Shown: positions 57,381 to 64,000 of the stretch, piece by piece
How positions within the stretch are numbered: position 1 is the first letter of the stretch
How the letters are laid out: each line of letters starts with the position of its first letter
Assembly: GCF_014281125.1 (NCBI RefSeq)
Contig: NZ_JACOEA010000001.1
Location: forward strand, 496,001 to 560,000
Origin: Lawsonibacter celer
Lineage (GTDB): Bacteria > Bacillota > Clostridia > Oscillospirales > Oscillospiraceae
Direction: 5' to 3'
DNA length: 64,000 nt
Position numbers and translations under genes: made by a program
Notes under the pieces: generated by a model
Told to the model about the DNA's origin: nothing
What the model saw: only the letters and a program-made list of their open reading frames with translations
Databases searched by the model: none

Positions 57381-59153
57381 TTGAACGAAAAACAAACTGC
57401 GCGTAAATCCAGGGGGCCTAAGAGCAAGCTCGGCAAAATTCTGGTCAACCTAGCGGTTACTGCTGTGTTTGGGCTGATCTATTTCTATGTGGCACTGCCT
57501 GCCATCAACCTCCAGTCGGGTGATTTCTATGCCTTTATCGGTGTCCTCTGTGTGGTCTATTTTATTTCTGCGCTGGTTACCTCTGGCTTCAATCTGAATG
57601 GAGGCGGCCCCAGAGCATATTTTACCTTTATCCGCAAACAATGCCTGCCGGTCGGTCTTCTCTTTGCCGCGCTGATCGTTGTGGGGATCGTTGGGGAAGC
57701 CATCTCACTCCCCATCTTTCGCGCCAGCGCCTATCGGGAACTGCTGCATGTAGAAAACGGTGACTTTTCCACCGATATTGCGGAGATCTCCTTCAGTGAA
57801 ATTCCGACCCTGGACCGGGACTCTGCCGACTATTTGGGAGACCGCCAGATGGGTACACTCAGCGATATGGTCAGCCAGTTTGAATATTCTAATGATTCCA
57901 CCCAGATCAACTATCAGGGCAGCCCGGTGCGGGTGGCCCCCATTGATTACGCGGATATCATCAAATGGCTCACCAACCGTTCTCAGGGCCTGCCTGCTTA
58001 TGTGGTGGTGAATATGGTCACGCAGGAGGCCACCGTGGTACGTCTGGACGAGGGAATCAAATACTCCTTCTCCGAACCGCTCAACCGCAATATTTCCCGC
58101 CACCTGCGCTTCCACTATCCTACCTTTCTGTTCTCCACCCCCAAATTTGAAATTGACGAGCAAGGGCATCCCTGGTGGATCGCGCCCCGAATGGTGAAAA
58201 CCATCGGCCTGTTCGGCGGAACGGATATCCAAGGCGCGGTTCTGGTGGACGCGGTTACCGGTGCGTGCACCTATTATGACTCCGAGGAGGTCCCCACCTG
58301 GGTGGATAACCTCTACACCCCTCAGCTGATTATGGAGCAGTATGACTACCACGGCACCCTGGTCAACGGCTGGCTCAACTCCGTGTTGGGCCAGAAGGAT
58401 GTGACGGTGACAACCCAGGGCTATAACTATATCGCCCTCAATGACGACGTGTATATGTACACTGGCGTTACCTCCGCCAACGCCGACCAGTCCAATTTGG
58501 GTTTTGTGCTCTCCAATCAGCGCACCAAGGAGACCAAATTCTATCAGGCCCCCGGCGCTACCGAGAACGCCGCCATGGCCTCCGCCCAGGGCGCGGTCCA
58601 GGATTTGAAGTACCAGGCTACCTTCCCCCTGCTGCTGAACATCGCGGATGAACCCACTTACTTTATTCCCCTTAAGGACGCCACCAATCTGGTCAAAAGC
58701 TACGCCATGGTCAACGTGGCGCAGTATCAGATTGTCGCCGTGGGCAGCACCGTCTCCGAGTGTGAGCAGAAATATATCCAGTTGCTGACCAGTAAGGGGA
58801 TTGCCTCCCCAGAGGAGCTTCCCCGCACCGAGGTCACAGGGACTGTATCTGATATCCGCTCTTTTGTGGAGGCTGGCAGCACCTATTACCTGATTCAGCT
58901 GGAGGGGGACCCGGTCTATTACTCTATTTCTGTCTCCGGCAATACCATCGCCGCGATCCTCAATGTGGGGGACACAGTTACCATTCATCACTCTCCCGCT
59001 GCGGAGGGCGAGACCCCCTCTATCCTGGATGGCGCCGACATCGCCTTGGTAAAGGCTGCGCCTCCCTCTGCCCCGCCGGCCGTCTCCCCCACCCCATCGG
59101 GCGCCCAGACGCCGGAGCCCGCGGAGCAGACTCCCTCCCCCGAGGGCGCCTGA
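57381..59153 (+). CDS. Conserved membrane-anchored protein of unknown function (590 aa)
   Basis: It starts at a TTG (57381) with GAGGAG eight bases upstream. Three membrane helices lie near the N-terminus (about 20-42, 48-70, 88-110). The rest is a large extracellular domain with no known catalytic motif; it is regular and hydrophilic (YADIIKWLTNRSQGLPAYVV, APRMVKTIGLFGGTDIQGAV), and about residues 480-545 look like an OB-type barrel (TEVTGTVSDIRSFVEAGSTY). The C-terminal 35 residues are Pro/Ser/Ala-rich. I do not recognise the family. It has its own promoter and terminator. Confidence 0.75.
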   Translation: MNEKQTARKSRGPKSKLGKILVNLAVTAVFGLIYFYVALPAINLQSGDFYAFIGVLCVVYFISALVTSGFNLNGGGPRAYFTFIRKQCLPVGLLFAALIVVGIVGEAISLPIFRASAYRELLHVENGDFSTDIAEISFSEIPTLDRDSADYLGDRQMGTLSDMVSQFEYSNDSTQINYQGSPVRVAPIDYADIIKWLTNRSQGLPAYVVVNMVTQEATVVRLDEGIKYSFSEPLNRNISRHLRFHYPTFLFSTPKFEIDEQGHPWWIAPRMVKTIGLFGGTDIQGAVLVDAVTGACTYYDSEEVPTWVDNLYTPQLIMEQYDYHGTLVNGWLNSVLGQKDVTVTTQGYNYIALNDDVYMYTGVTSANADQSNLGFVLSNQRTKETKFYQAPGATENAAMASAQGAVQDLKYQATFPLLLNIADEPTYFIPLKDATNLVKSYAMVNVAQYQIVAVGSTVSECEQKYIQLLTSKGIASPEELPRTEVTGTVSDIRSFVEAGSTYYLIQLEGDPVYYSISVSGNTIAAILNVGDTVTIHHSPAAEGETPSILDGADIALVKAAPPSAPPAVSPTPSGAQTPEPAEQTPSPEGA

Positions 59154-59169
59154 CAACCAACCAGATCGC

Positions 59170-59203
59170 AAAAGAACGGGACGCAGCTGCGTCCCGTTCT
59201 TTT
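59170..59203. terminator. Bidirectional terminator
   Basis: A perfect 34-base palindrome with arms AAAAGAACGGGACGCAG and its complement lies between converging genes and touches the stop of the alanine symporter. Confidence 0.93.
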
Positions 59204-60597
59204 TATACCTTTTTTCGCCGATCCTGCCGCAGCTGCCACTGGTTTAAGACCGCCAGGGCCTGAGGGGAAAGCAACAGCAAAGCCGCTAAATTGGGCAAAG
59301 CCATCAGCCCATTGAAAATATCAGCCAGCTGCCATACAGAGGCCAGCTCTCCCACGCTTCCCCCCACAATGGCCAGCAGAAACAGGGCCCGGTAGGGCCA
59401 GCGCCAGCGGCTCGTTCCAGTCAGATATTCCAGGCCCCGTTCCCCGTAGTAGCTCCACCCCAGCAGTGAAGTGAAAGCAAAAAGCAGCAGGCAAATTGAT
59501 ACAAACGCGCCCCCAAGCTCTCCAAATTCGGTAGAAAAGGCGGCCGCCGAAAGCGGCGCCCCCACCATGGCGGAGGTCACTGTGCCGTCCCGAATGGCAG
59601 CCAAAGCCGCTTCCTCCTGGTAGACCCCGGTTGTAAGGATGACAAGGGCAGTCACTGTACAGACCAAAAGTGTGGCGACAAAGACCTCAAATACCCCCCA
59701 CATCCCCTGCTCCGCGGGCTCTTTCACATTGGAAGCAGCATGTGCCATGGCGGAGGAGCCCATACCCGCCTCATTGGTAAAAACACCGCGGGCCACCCCG
59801 TAGCGCATGGCCGCAGCCATGCCATAGCCCATGCCCCCTCCCAGGGCCGCCTTCGGCATCATCGCGCCTGATACAATCTGCATCAGGGCGCCCGGAATCG
59901 CGGCAGCGTGCCGACAGAGCACAAAAATACCGCCGCCGATGAAAAGAAGCGCCATACACGGGACCAGCTTCTCGCTTACCTTTCCGATCCGCCCAATCCC
60001 GCCCAGAATGACAACACCCGTGAGCAGAGCGGTTATGACCCCCACCATCAGCCGGTTCCAGCCAAAGGAGGCCTCCAGAGACGCGGCGATGGAATTAGCC
60101 TGTACCATATTCCCGCCCCCAAGCGAGGCCGCCACACAGCACATGGAAAAGAGTACGGCCAGCGTGCGGCTCCCCACCCCCCGCTCCATATAGCACATGG
60201 GACCTCCCTGCCAGCTGCCGTCCTCCGCCCGCTCACGGTAGCGCACGGCCAAAGTTTTCTCTGCGCAGCCGGTCATCATCCCCAGGAAAGCGGATACCCA
60301 CATCCAGAACACCGCTCCCGGGCCTCCATAAAAGATGGCGGCGGCCACCCCCGCAATGGAACCGGTGCCAATGGTGGAGGCCAGCGCGGTCGAAAGGGCC
60401 TGAAACTGTGTAAGGCCTTTTCCCTTTTCAGCTTTTGAGGGACGTAGAATAGCGCCAAGGGTAGTGCTCAGCCACAGTCTGCATCGAAACACCTGAAAGA
60501 AGCCGGTGCGCACGGAATAGTACAGTCCTGTGAGTAAAAAGAGTCCCAGCAGCCAAGGGTTCCAAATGAAATCACTCAGCCGCTCCAAAAAGGTCAT
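59203..60597 (-). CDS. Sodium/alanine symporter (AGCS family)
   Basis: The family is clear from TGFFQVFRCRLWLSTTLGAI, STALASTIGTGSIAGVAAAI, GPGAVFWMWVSAFLGMMTGC, GGPMCYMERGVG and GVFTNEAGMGSSAMAHAASN. About 11 membrane segments are seen in 464 aa. It takes up alanine or glycine with sodium. The ATG at 60597 has a GGGGGG-type site six bases upstream; an ATG two codons earlier (60603) is possible. The much longer open frame upstream overlaps the divergent glycosyltransferase and is not real. Confidence 0.94.
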   Translation of the reverse strand: MTFLERLSDFIWNPWLLGLFLLTGLYYSVRTGFFQVFRCRLWLSTTLGAILRPSKAEKGKGLTQFQALSTALASTIGTGSIAGVAAAIFYGGPGAVFWMWVSAFLGMMTGCAEKTLAVRYRERAEDGSWQGGPMCYMERGVGSRTLAVLFSMCCVAASLGGGNMVQANSIAASLEASFGWNRLMVGVITALLTGVVILGGIGRIGKVSEKLVPCMALLFIGGGIFVLCRHAAAIPGALMQIVSGAMMPKAALGGGMGYGMAAAMRYGVARGVFTNEAGMGSSAMAHAASNVKEPAEQGMWGVFEVFVATLLVCTVTALVILTTGVYQEEAALAAIRDGTVTSAMVGAPLSAAAFSTEFGELGGAFVSICLLLFAFTSLLGWSYYGERGLEYLTGTSRWRWPYRALFLLAIVGGSVGELASVWQLADIFNGLMALPNLAALLLLSPQALAVLNQWQLRQDRRKKV

Positions 60598-60690
60598 GTC
60601 CATCCCCCCTCTGAACACAGGTATGCGCCGGAGAACGGAAACATGCCCGCCGGCATAGGATGACGCGACCACTTTTTGAGGAGGCGAGCT

Positions 60691-61773
60691 GTGAGTAGCA
60701 TCAGTCTGTGCATGATTGTGAAAAATGAGGCGGATACCCTGCCCCGCTGCCTGGAGAGTGTAAAGGGCGTTGTGGACGAAATTGTGATTGTAGACACCGG
60801 CTCCAACGACGGCACCGCTGCAATTGCATCGCAATATACCGACAAGGTATTTTCCTTTTCATGGGTAGACGACTTCTCCGCGGCCCGGAACTTCGCCTTT
60901 GAACAGGCCTCCATGGATTACTGCATGTGGCTGGATGCGGACGACGTGATTTTGGAGGCGGACCGGGAGGCTCTAGTCACGCTGAAACGTACCCAACTGC
61001 CCGAAGCGGATGTGGTGATGCTCCCCTATCATATTGCCTTTGACTGCCAGGGCCGCCCCACATTTTCCTATTATCGGGAGCGGATCCTCCGACGCGGCCC
61101 CCACTGCCGCTTCCAGGGCGCGGTGCACGAGGCGGTGGCCCCCTGGGGCAATGTGGTATACGGCGAGGCGGCCGTCACCCATCAGAAAACGCGGGCAGGC
61201 GACCCGGACCGGAATCTGCGTATTTTCGAGGGGATGCTCGCCCGTGGGGCTTCTCTCTCCCCCAGGGAGCAGTTCTACTATGCCCGGGAGCTTTACTACC
61301 ACCAGCAGTACCAGGAGGCCATATCGGTATTCGAGTGTTTTCTTGACGAAGGACAGGGCTGGATCGAAAACGAAATTGACGCCTGCCGTGTCCTGGCCGA
61401 CTGCTATGACGCCCTGGGGAGGCGCCGGGAAGCGTTCCGCGCCCTGTTGGAGAGCTTCGCTTTTGGACCGCCGCGGGCTGAGACCTGCTGCGCCCTTGGG
61501 CTGCGCTTTCTCCAGACGGAAAACTACTGTTCCGCAGTCTACTGGTATGAGCTGGCTTTGACCCTTCCCCGCCCGGACCGTGCCGGCGCCTTTGTCACCC
61601 CCGACTGTTATGGCTACCTGCCCTGCATTCAGCTGGCCGTGTGCTGGTACCACCTGGGAGATACGGAAAAAGCGCGGCTCTATAATGATCGTGCCGGCAT
61701 CTATAAGCCGGAAGATCCCTCTTACCTGTACAACCGGGTCTTTTTTGATGGCCTAATAAAAAAAGAGAGCTGA
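60691..61773 (+). CDS. Family 2 glycosyltransferase with TPR-like C-terminus (360 aa)
   Basis: The GT-A domain opens SISLCMIVKNEADTLPRCLE, has the nucleotide-sugar motif VDTGSNDGTAAIA and the metal-binding WLDADDVILEADR, then HCRFQGAVHEAVAPWG. The C-terminal third (about 200-350) is helical with TPR-like repeats (YYARELYYHQQYQEAISVFE, CRVLADCYDALGRRREAFRA). It starts at a GTG (60691) with GAGGAGG six bases upstream. Such SunS-like glycosyltransferases modify peptides or wall polymers. No substrate peptide gene is visible next to it. Confidence 0.9.
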   Translation: MSSISLCMIVKNEADTLPRCLESVKGVVDEIVIVDTGSNDGTAAIASQYTDKVFSFSWVDDFSAARNFAFEQASMDYCMWLDADDVILEADREALVTLKRTQLPEADVVMLPYHIAFDCQGRPTFSYYRERILRRGPHCRFQGAVHEAVAPWGNVVYGEAAVTHQKTRAGDPDRNLRIFEGMLARGASLSPREQFYYARELYYHQQYQEAISVFECFLDEGQGWIENEIDACRVLADCYDALGRRREAFRALLESFAFGPPRAETCCALGLRFLQTENYCSAVYWYELALTLPRPDRAGAFVTPDCYGYLPCIQLAVCWYHLGDTEKARLYNDRAGIYKPEDPSYLYNRVFFDGLIKKES

Positions 61774-61820
61774 CCGGTTGCGGTGCCCCTTGACAGTGAC
61801 AACTTTGTAGGTATCTGAAT

Positions 61821-61866
61821 CTCCGGCAGATATTGCTTCGACAGTATCTGCCGGAGGCTCTTTTTT
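61821..61866 (+). terminator. Terminator after the glycosyltransferase
   Basis: A 12-bp stem CTCCGGCAGATA / TATCTGCCGGAG with a 12-base loop is followed by GCTCTTTTTT. Confidence 0.9.
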
Positions 61867-61890
61867 CTCTCACGCGCCTTCAGCGAACTG

Positions 61891-62070
61891 CTAACTTTCC
61901 GGCTGAGTGAGTTGATTGTGGTCCACGAAAAGGATGTCAATTGAGGCAAGCATGCGCAACAGCAGACGAGGGAGAGCCACTACAACAACATTGGCTGTAT
62001 GGAACTGGATGAACAGCCACAGCAACTCGGATATCAGCCCTTGAATGTCAGCGTAGTGTTCCTCTGTCAT
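61891..62070 (-). CDS. Small unrecognised ORF, possibly a mobile-element remnant (59 aa)
   Basis: The ATG at 62070 overlaps the stop of a 14-codon ORF (MRYEHKPHPPMQPA) in an ATGA. The product begins MTEEHYADIQGLISELLWLF and ends DHNQLTQPES. The acidic start and overlapping small ORFs look like the dense gene order of phages or conjugative elements. I do not recognise the family, and it may be decayed. Confidence 0.35.
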   Translation of the reverse strand: MTEEHYADIQGLISELLWLFIQFHTANVVVVALPRLLLRMLASIDILFVDHNQLTQPES

Positions 62071-62134
62071 GCGGGCTGCATGGGCGGGTGGGGTTTGTGT
62101 TCATATCGCATAGGGGTACCCTATTTTCCTCCGC

Positions 62135-62431
62135 CTAGGCCATCTGGTAGAGCACAAAGTCCAACAGCTGGGTGGCGTTGCAACCTCTGTTGAACATCCC
62201 AGCCATGGCGTTGATACCCCACAAAGGTGATGGTTGCTCTTGTTTCCTCGTCCCAGTAGAGCATGGGGTGGCTTCGATTCGGCTCCTCTCATCAGCAAGG
62301 CGTTGGCGGATATCCCTGCATCTTTGCTTTTCTGTTTCGGCAGCGCGTATTCTTCCCCACTCATGCGGATACAGGTGCGCATCTATCCGTATTGTGAGGA
62401 GTTTCCCTGTCCTATATCGGTTTTGGGTATC
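62135..62431 (-). pseudogene. Startless open frame, probable decayed accessory gene
   Basis: From a TGA at 62432-62434 the frame is open for 98 codons to a TAG at 62135, with no ATG near its start. It reads IRIDAHLYPHEWGRIRAAET, EKQRCRDIRQRLADERSRI and ends NRGCNATQLLDFVLYQMA, which has protein-like composition. GGAGG follows the stop, before the next small ORFs. An upstream frame (VSNEIPKTDIGQGNSSQYG) may be its displaced 5' part. Family is not recognised. Confidence 0.35.
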
Positions 62432-62499
62432 TCATTGGACACCCTGGCACTGAACCACGCTCCGTAAAATTACCGCACAGATGATTGCAAAACCACCAT

Positions 62500-63060
62500 T
62501 CCGATGATAAGATACTCGAACTCAGATTTGGAGGTGTGGAGATACCGTGAGGATCGTTTATAAGGGCAGAGATCGTGTTCTCGGCCGATGTGTTGGAACA
62601 AAGGGGATACTCGTTAGAGTGTGCAATAGGGGGTGCTTAGCGGACCTTTGAACGGGTTGGTCTACGCTGCTCAGAAGAATCCGGCGGGCTGACGACCGCC
62701 GGGGGGACAGATAGCTTTTCCAGCTTCCGGCAGGCAGTCATGGTGCTACTGTGCTCTGGCCATTTTACCGACTGTTCCGCGAAGTGCCTGCGGCGCGACG
62801 AGGACGGACTGGTGGAAGCTCTCCTTACCCGATGTCCAGTGCAGTGGATTTCCGGTAACCTCGCTGGAAGTCCAAACGAGTAGATCGGGTTTACCCATAT
62901 GGTTAAACTCGATCTAAACGCCAAAAGACATTCTGGCAGCCTTGCCAGAATGCTCCGCCCGCAGGCGGCATAGGGGGCAGTGGTTCACTTCCGCAAGAGC
63001 ATTTCGACATCAAAATGCCTATGCTTGCGTTCGAATGGGCCAACTAGAAACGAAGTAAGC
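62500..63060 (+). ncRNA. Candidate large structured non-coding RNA
   Basis: No convincing gene lies in 62435-63432. The stretch is rich in hairpins: CCGGCGG / CCGCCGG (62681-62702), GCAGGCA / TGCCTGC (about 62732-62790), a 12-bp stem with one G-U pair (62882-62893 with 62904-62915), CATTCTGGCA / TGCCAGAATG (62929-62952), CCGCC / GGCGG and GCATTT / AAATGC after it. GC content is high up to about 63060 and then falls sharply. Strand and exact ends are uncertain. I could not match it to a known family by eye. Confidence 0.3.
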
Positions 63061-63219
63061 CTCTTTGCCAAGAGTCATGAAAACAGGGGTTGCGATCGAA
63101 GCTAAGAGGTTGCTGTAGGTTACAACAAGAGCACAGTCGATCTATCAACTCCATGCTTGAGTGTTATATTGCCGTATGGTTCTGCAAACAATGCAGTTTA
63201 CCTCTCCATAGATAAGAAA

Positions 63220-63250
63220 CGAATAGAAGGAAAACATTTCCTTCTATTCG
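63220..63250. repeat. 14-bp inverted repeat in AT-rich DNA before cas3
   Basis: CGAATAGAAGGAAA (63220-63233) pairs with TTTCCTTCTATTCG (63237-63250) across a three-base loop. There is no T-run. It could end the upstream transcript or be an operator. The following 180 bases are AT-rich and likely hold the cas promoter, but no clear -35/-10 pair stands out. Confidence 0.55.
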
Positions 63251-63432
63251 TTATAGTAATATACTGGGAAAGTAAATTTTATATAAATTCAATAAATATA
63301 TCTGTTTTGTCTATATAAACAAACAACAAAACAATCATTTTAATCGGAGATCGTTAGAATGTATTGTCCGTTTTATTGTACTTCACTTATGCGATAGTAT
63401 TTACATCTCTATAAGATGAAAGGGGCTCCATC

Positions 63433-64000
63433 ATGGAACATTCTCCTTACTTGGCACACATTTCAGCCACAGGGCACACACAAAACATTTTTGAGCATCT
63501 ATATGGAACGGCTTCATTGGCCAAAGAATTTGCCCGTCCCTTTAGCGGAGAGGAGCAGGCGGAGCTGGCAGGGTTGGCCCACGATATCGGAAAGTATAGC
63601 GCGGCATTTCAGGCACGGCTCCACGGCGGCCCTGTCACAGACCATTCCACAGCGGGCGCCGCGGCGTGCTGGCAGCGCAGACAGCTCTTCGCCGCCTTTG
63701 CGGTAGCCGGGCATCACGGCGGCCTTCCGGACGGCGGCAGTCAGGCCGATGGCCCGGAGCAGGCCACCCTGTTGGGCAGGCTCAAGCGGGGCGAGCGCGG
63801 GCTGCTGGAGCCCTGTGAGCACTGGCAGAGGGAGCTGTCTCTGCCACAGGCCTCCCTCCCCGACTTTGTGAAGCAGCCGGGACCGGAGTGGGTCTTTTTC
63901 ACACGGATGCTCTATTCCTGCCTGGTGGACGCGGACTTTTTGGATACCGAGGCCTTTATGGAGGGCCAGGCACGGGAGCGGAACAAAACGTCGATGGAAC
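63433..64000 (+). CDS. cas3: CRISPR-associated nuclease/helicase Cas3, N-terminal part (cut by window end)
   Basis: The ATG at 63433, with AAAGGGG seven bases upstream, opens a frame that runs to the window edge (189 codons). It is the Cas3 HD nuclease domain: MEHSPYLAHISATGHTQNIF, the HD pair in LAGLAHDIGKYSAAFQARLH, VTDHSTAGAAACW, the HH pair in AVAGHHGGLPD, and FFTRMLYSCLVDADFLDTEA. The sequence is typical of type I-C Cas3, which degrades DNA marked by Cascade. Helicase domains and the other cas genes would lie beyond 64000. No CRISPR repeats are seen in this window. Confidence 0.9.
   Translation, partial: MEHSPYLAHISATGHTQNIFEHLYGTASLAKEFARPFSGEEQAELAGLAHDIGKYSAAFQARLHGGPVTDHSTAGAAACWQRRQLFAAFAVAGHHGGLPDGGSQADGPEQATLLGRLKRGERGLLEPCEHWQRELSLPQASLPDFVKQPGPEWVFFTRMLYSCLVDADFLDTEAFMEGQARERNKTSME

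Noticed and set aside
62100..62470. Overlapping ORFs on the + strand (62172-62467) and a 93-codon minus ORF (62101-62382)
   Set aside because: No RBS, low-quality composition, and the minus frame 62135-62431 reads more like protein.
62500..63060. Group II intron fragment
   Set aside because: No domain V-like hairpin with the AGC...GUU catalytic pattern and no reverse-transcriptase frame was found.
63060..63432. CRISPR array or leader upstream of cas3
   Set aside because: No direct repeats of about 30 bases with spacers; only one inverted repeat and AT-rich DNA are seen.
63416..63706. 96-codon + strand ORF beginning MKGAPSWN
   Set aside because: It is out of frame with the Cas3 HD-domain reading frame that starts at 63433 and shows the full set of Cas3 motifs.

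Overview
The window looks like chromosome from a GC-rich, spore-forming Gram-positive anaerobe, most likely class Clostridia near the Oscillospiraceae (Flavonifractor/Pseudoflavonifractor-like). This rests on PolC-type DNA polymerase, HPr kinase, Rex, a SpoIID-like protein, many SLH-domain surface proteins, an ECF transporter and sigma-A promoters. The species is inference.

Layout. 1-4640: a Gly/Cys-rich small protein, an SLH protein coupled to rex, and a probable sporulation operon (SpoIID/peptidoglycan-binding proteins) behind a sigma-K-like promoter. 4640-11041: a compact histidine operon, hisZG-D-B-H-A-F-I-E, with hisZ and hisG fused. 11100-24140: ferritin, then the conserved rpsB-tsf-pyrH-frr-uppS-cdsA-dxr-rseP-ispG-polC cluster. 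24170-29420: a frameshifted P-loop gene remnant, hprK with an MBOAT/SGNH acyltransferase pair, and an AT-richer patch with two small-family genes, one frameshifted at its start. 29678-30930: rpmB and proC. 30929-38838: a MacAB-like exporter operon ending in an SLH protein, divergent from its two-component system; the two facing promoters carry matching operator repeats.

38942-51313 is the most striking part. A cobalamin riboswitch with a terminator precedes a 12-kb operon: a 1904-residue SLH surface protein with a DUF4430 (transcobalamin beta-domain-like) module, an SLH protein with an alpha/alpha-toroid domain like the other half of transcobalamin/intrinsic factor, a membrane-anchored DUF4430 protein, EcfT, and a single polypeptide fusing two EcfA ATPases to an ECF substrate-binding membrane component. 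I read this as a surface vitamin B12 capture-and-import machine, with the two halves of an intrinsic-factor-like fold on separate proteins.

51370-53982 holds three serine tRNAs around two paralogous SleB-type cell-wall hydrolases. Both hydrolase promoters carry a perfect WalR-type box (TGTAAC-N5-TGTAAC) overlapping the -10. 54046-61866: AIM24-family protein, HD-domain protein, Na/Pi symporter with PhoU domain, a conserved membrane protein, an AGCS alanine symporter and a glycosyltransferase. 61890-63430 is accessory: decayed small ORFs, then about 950 bases without a convincing gene but rich in hairpins (candidate structured RNA). The window ends inside cas3 of a probable type I-C CRISPR-Cas locus.
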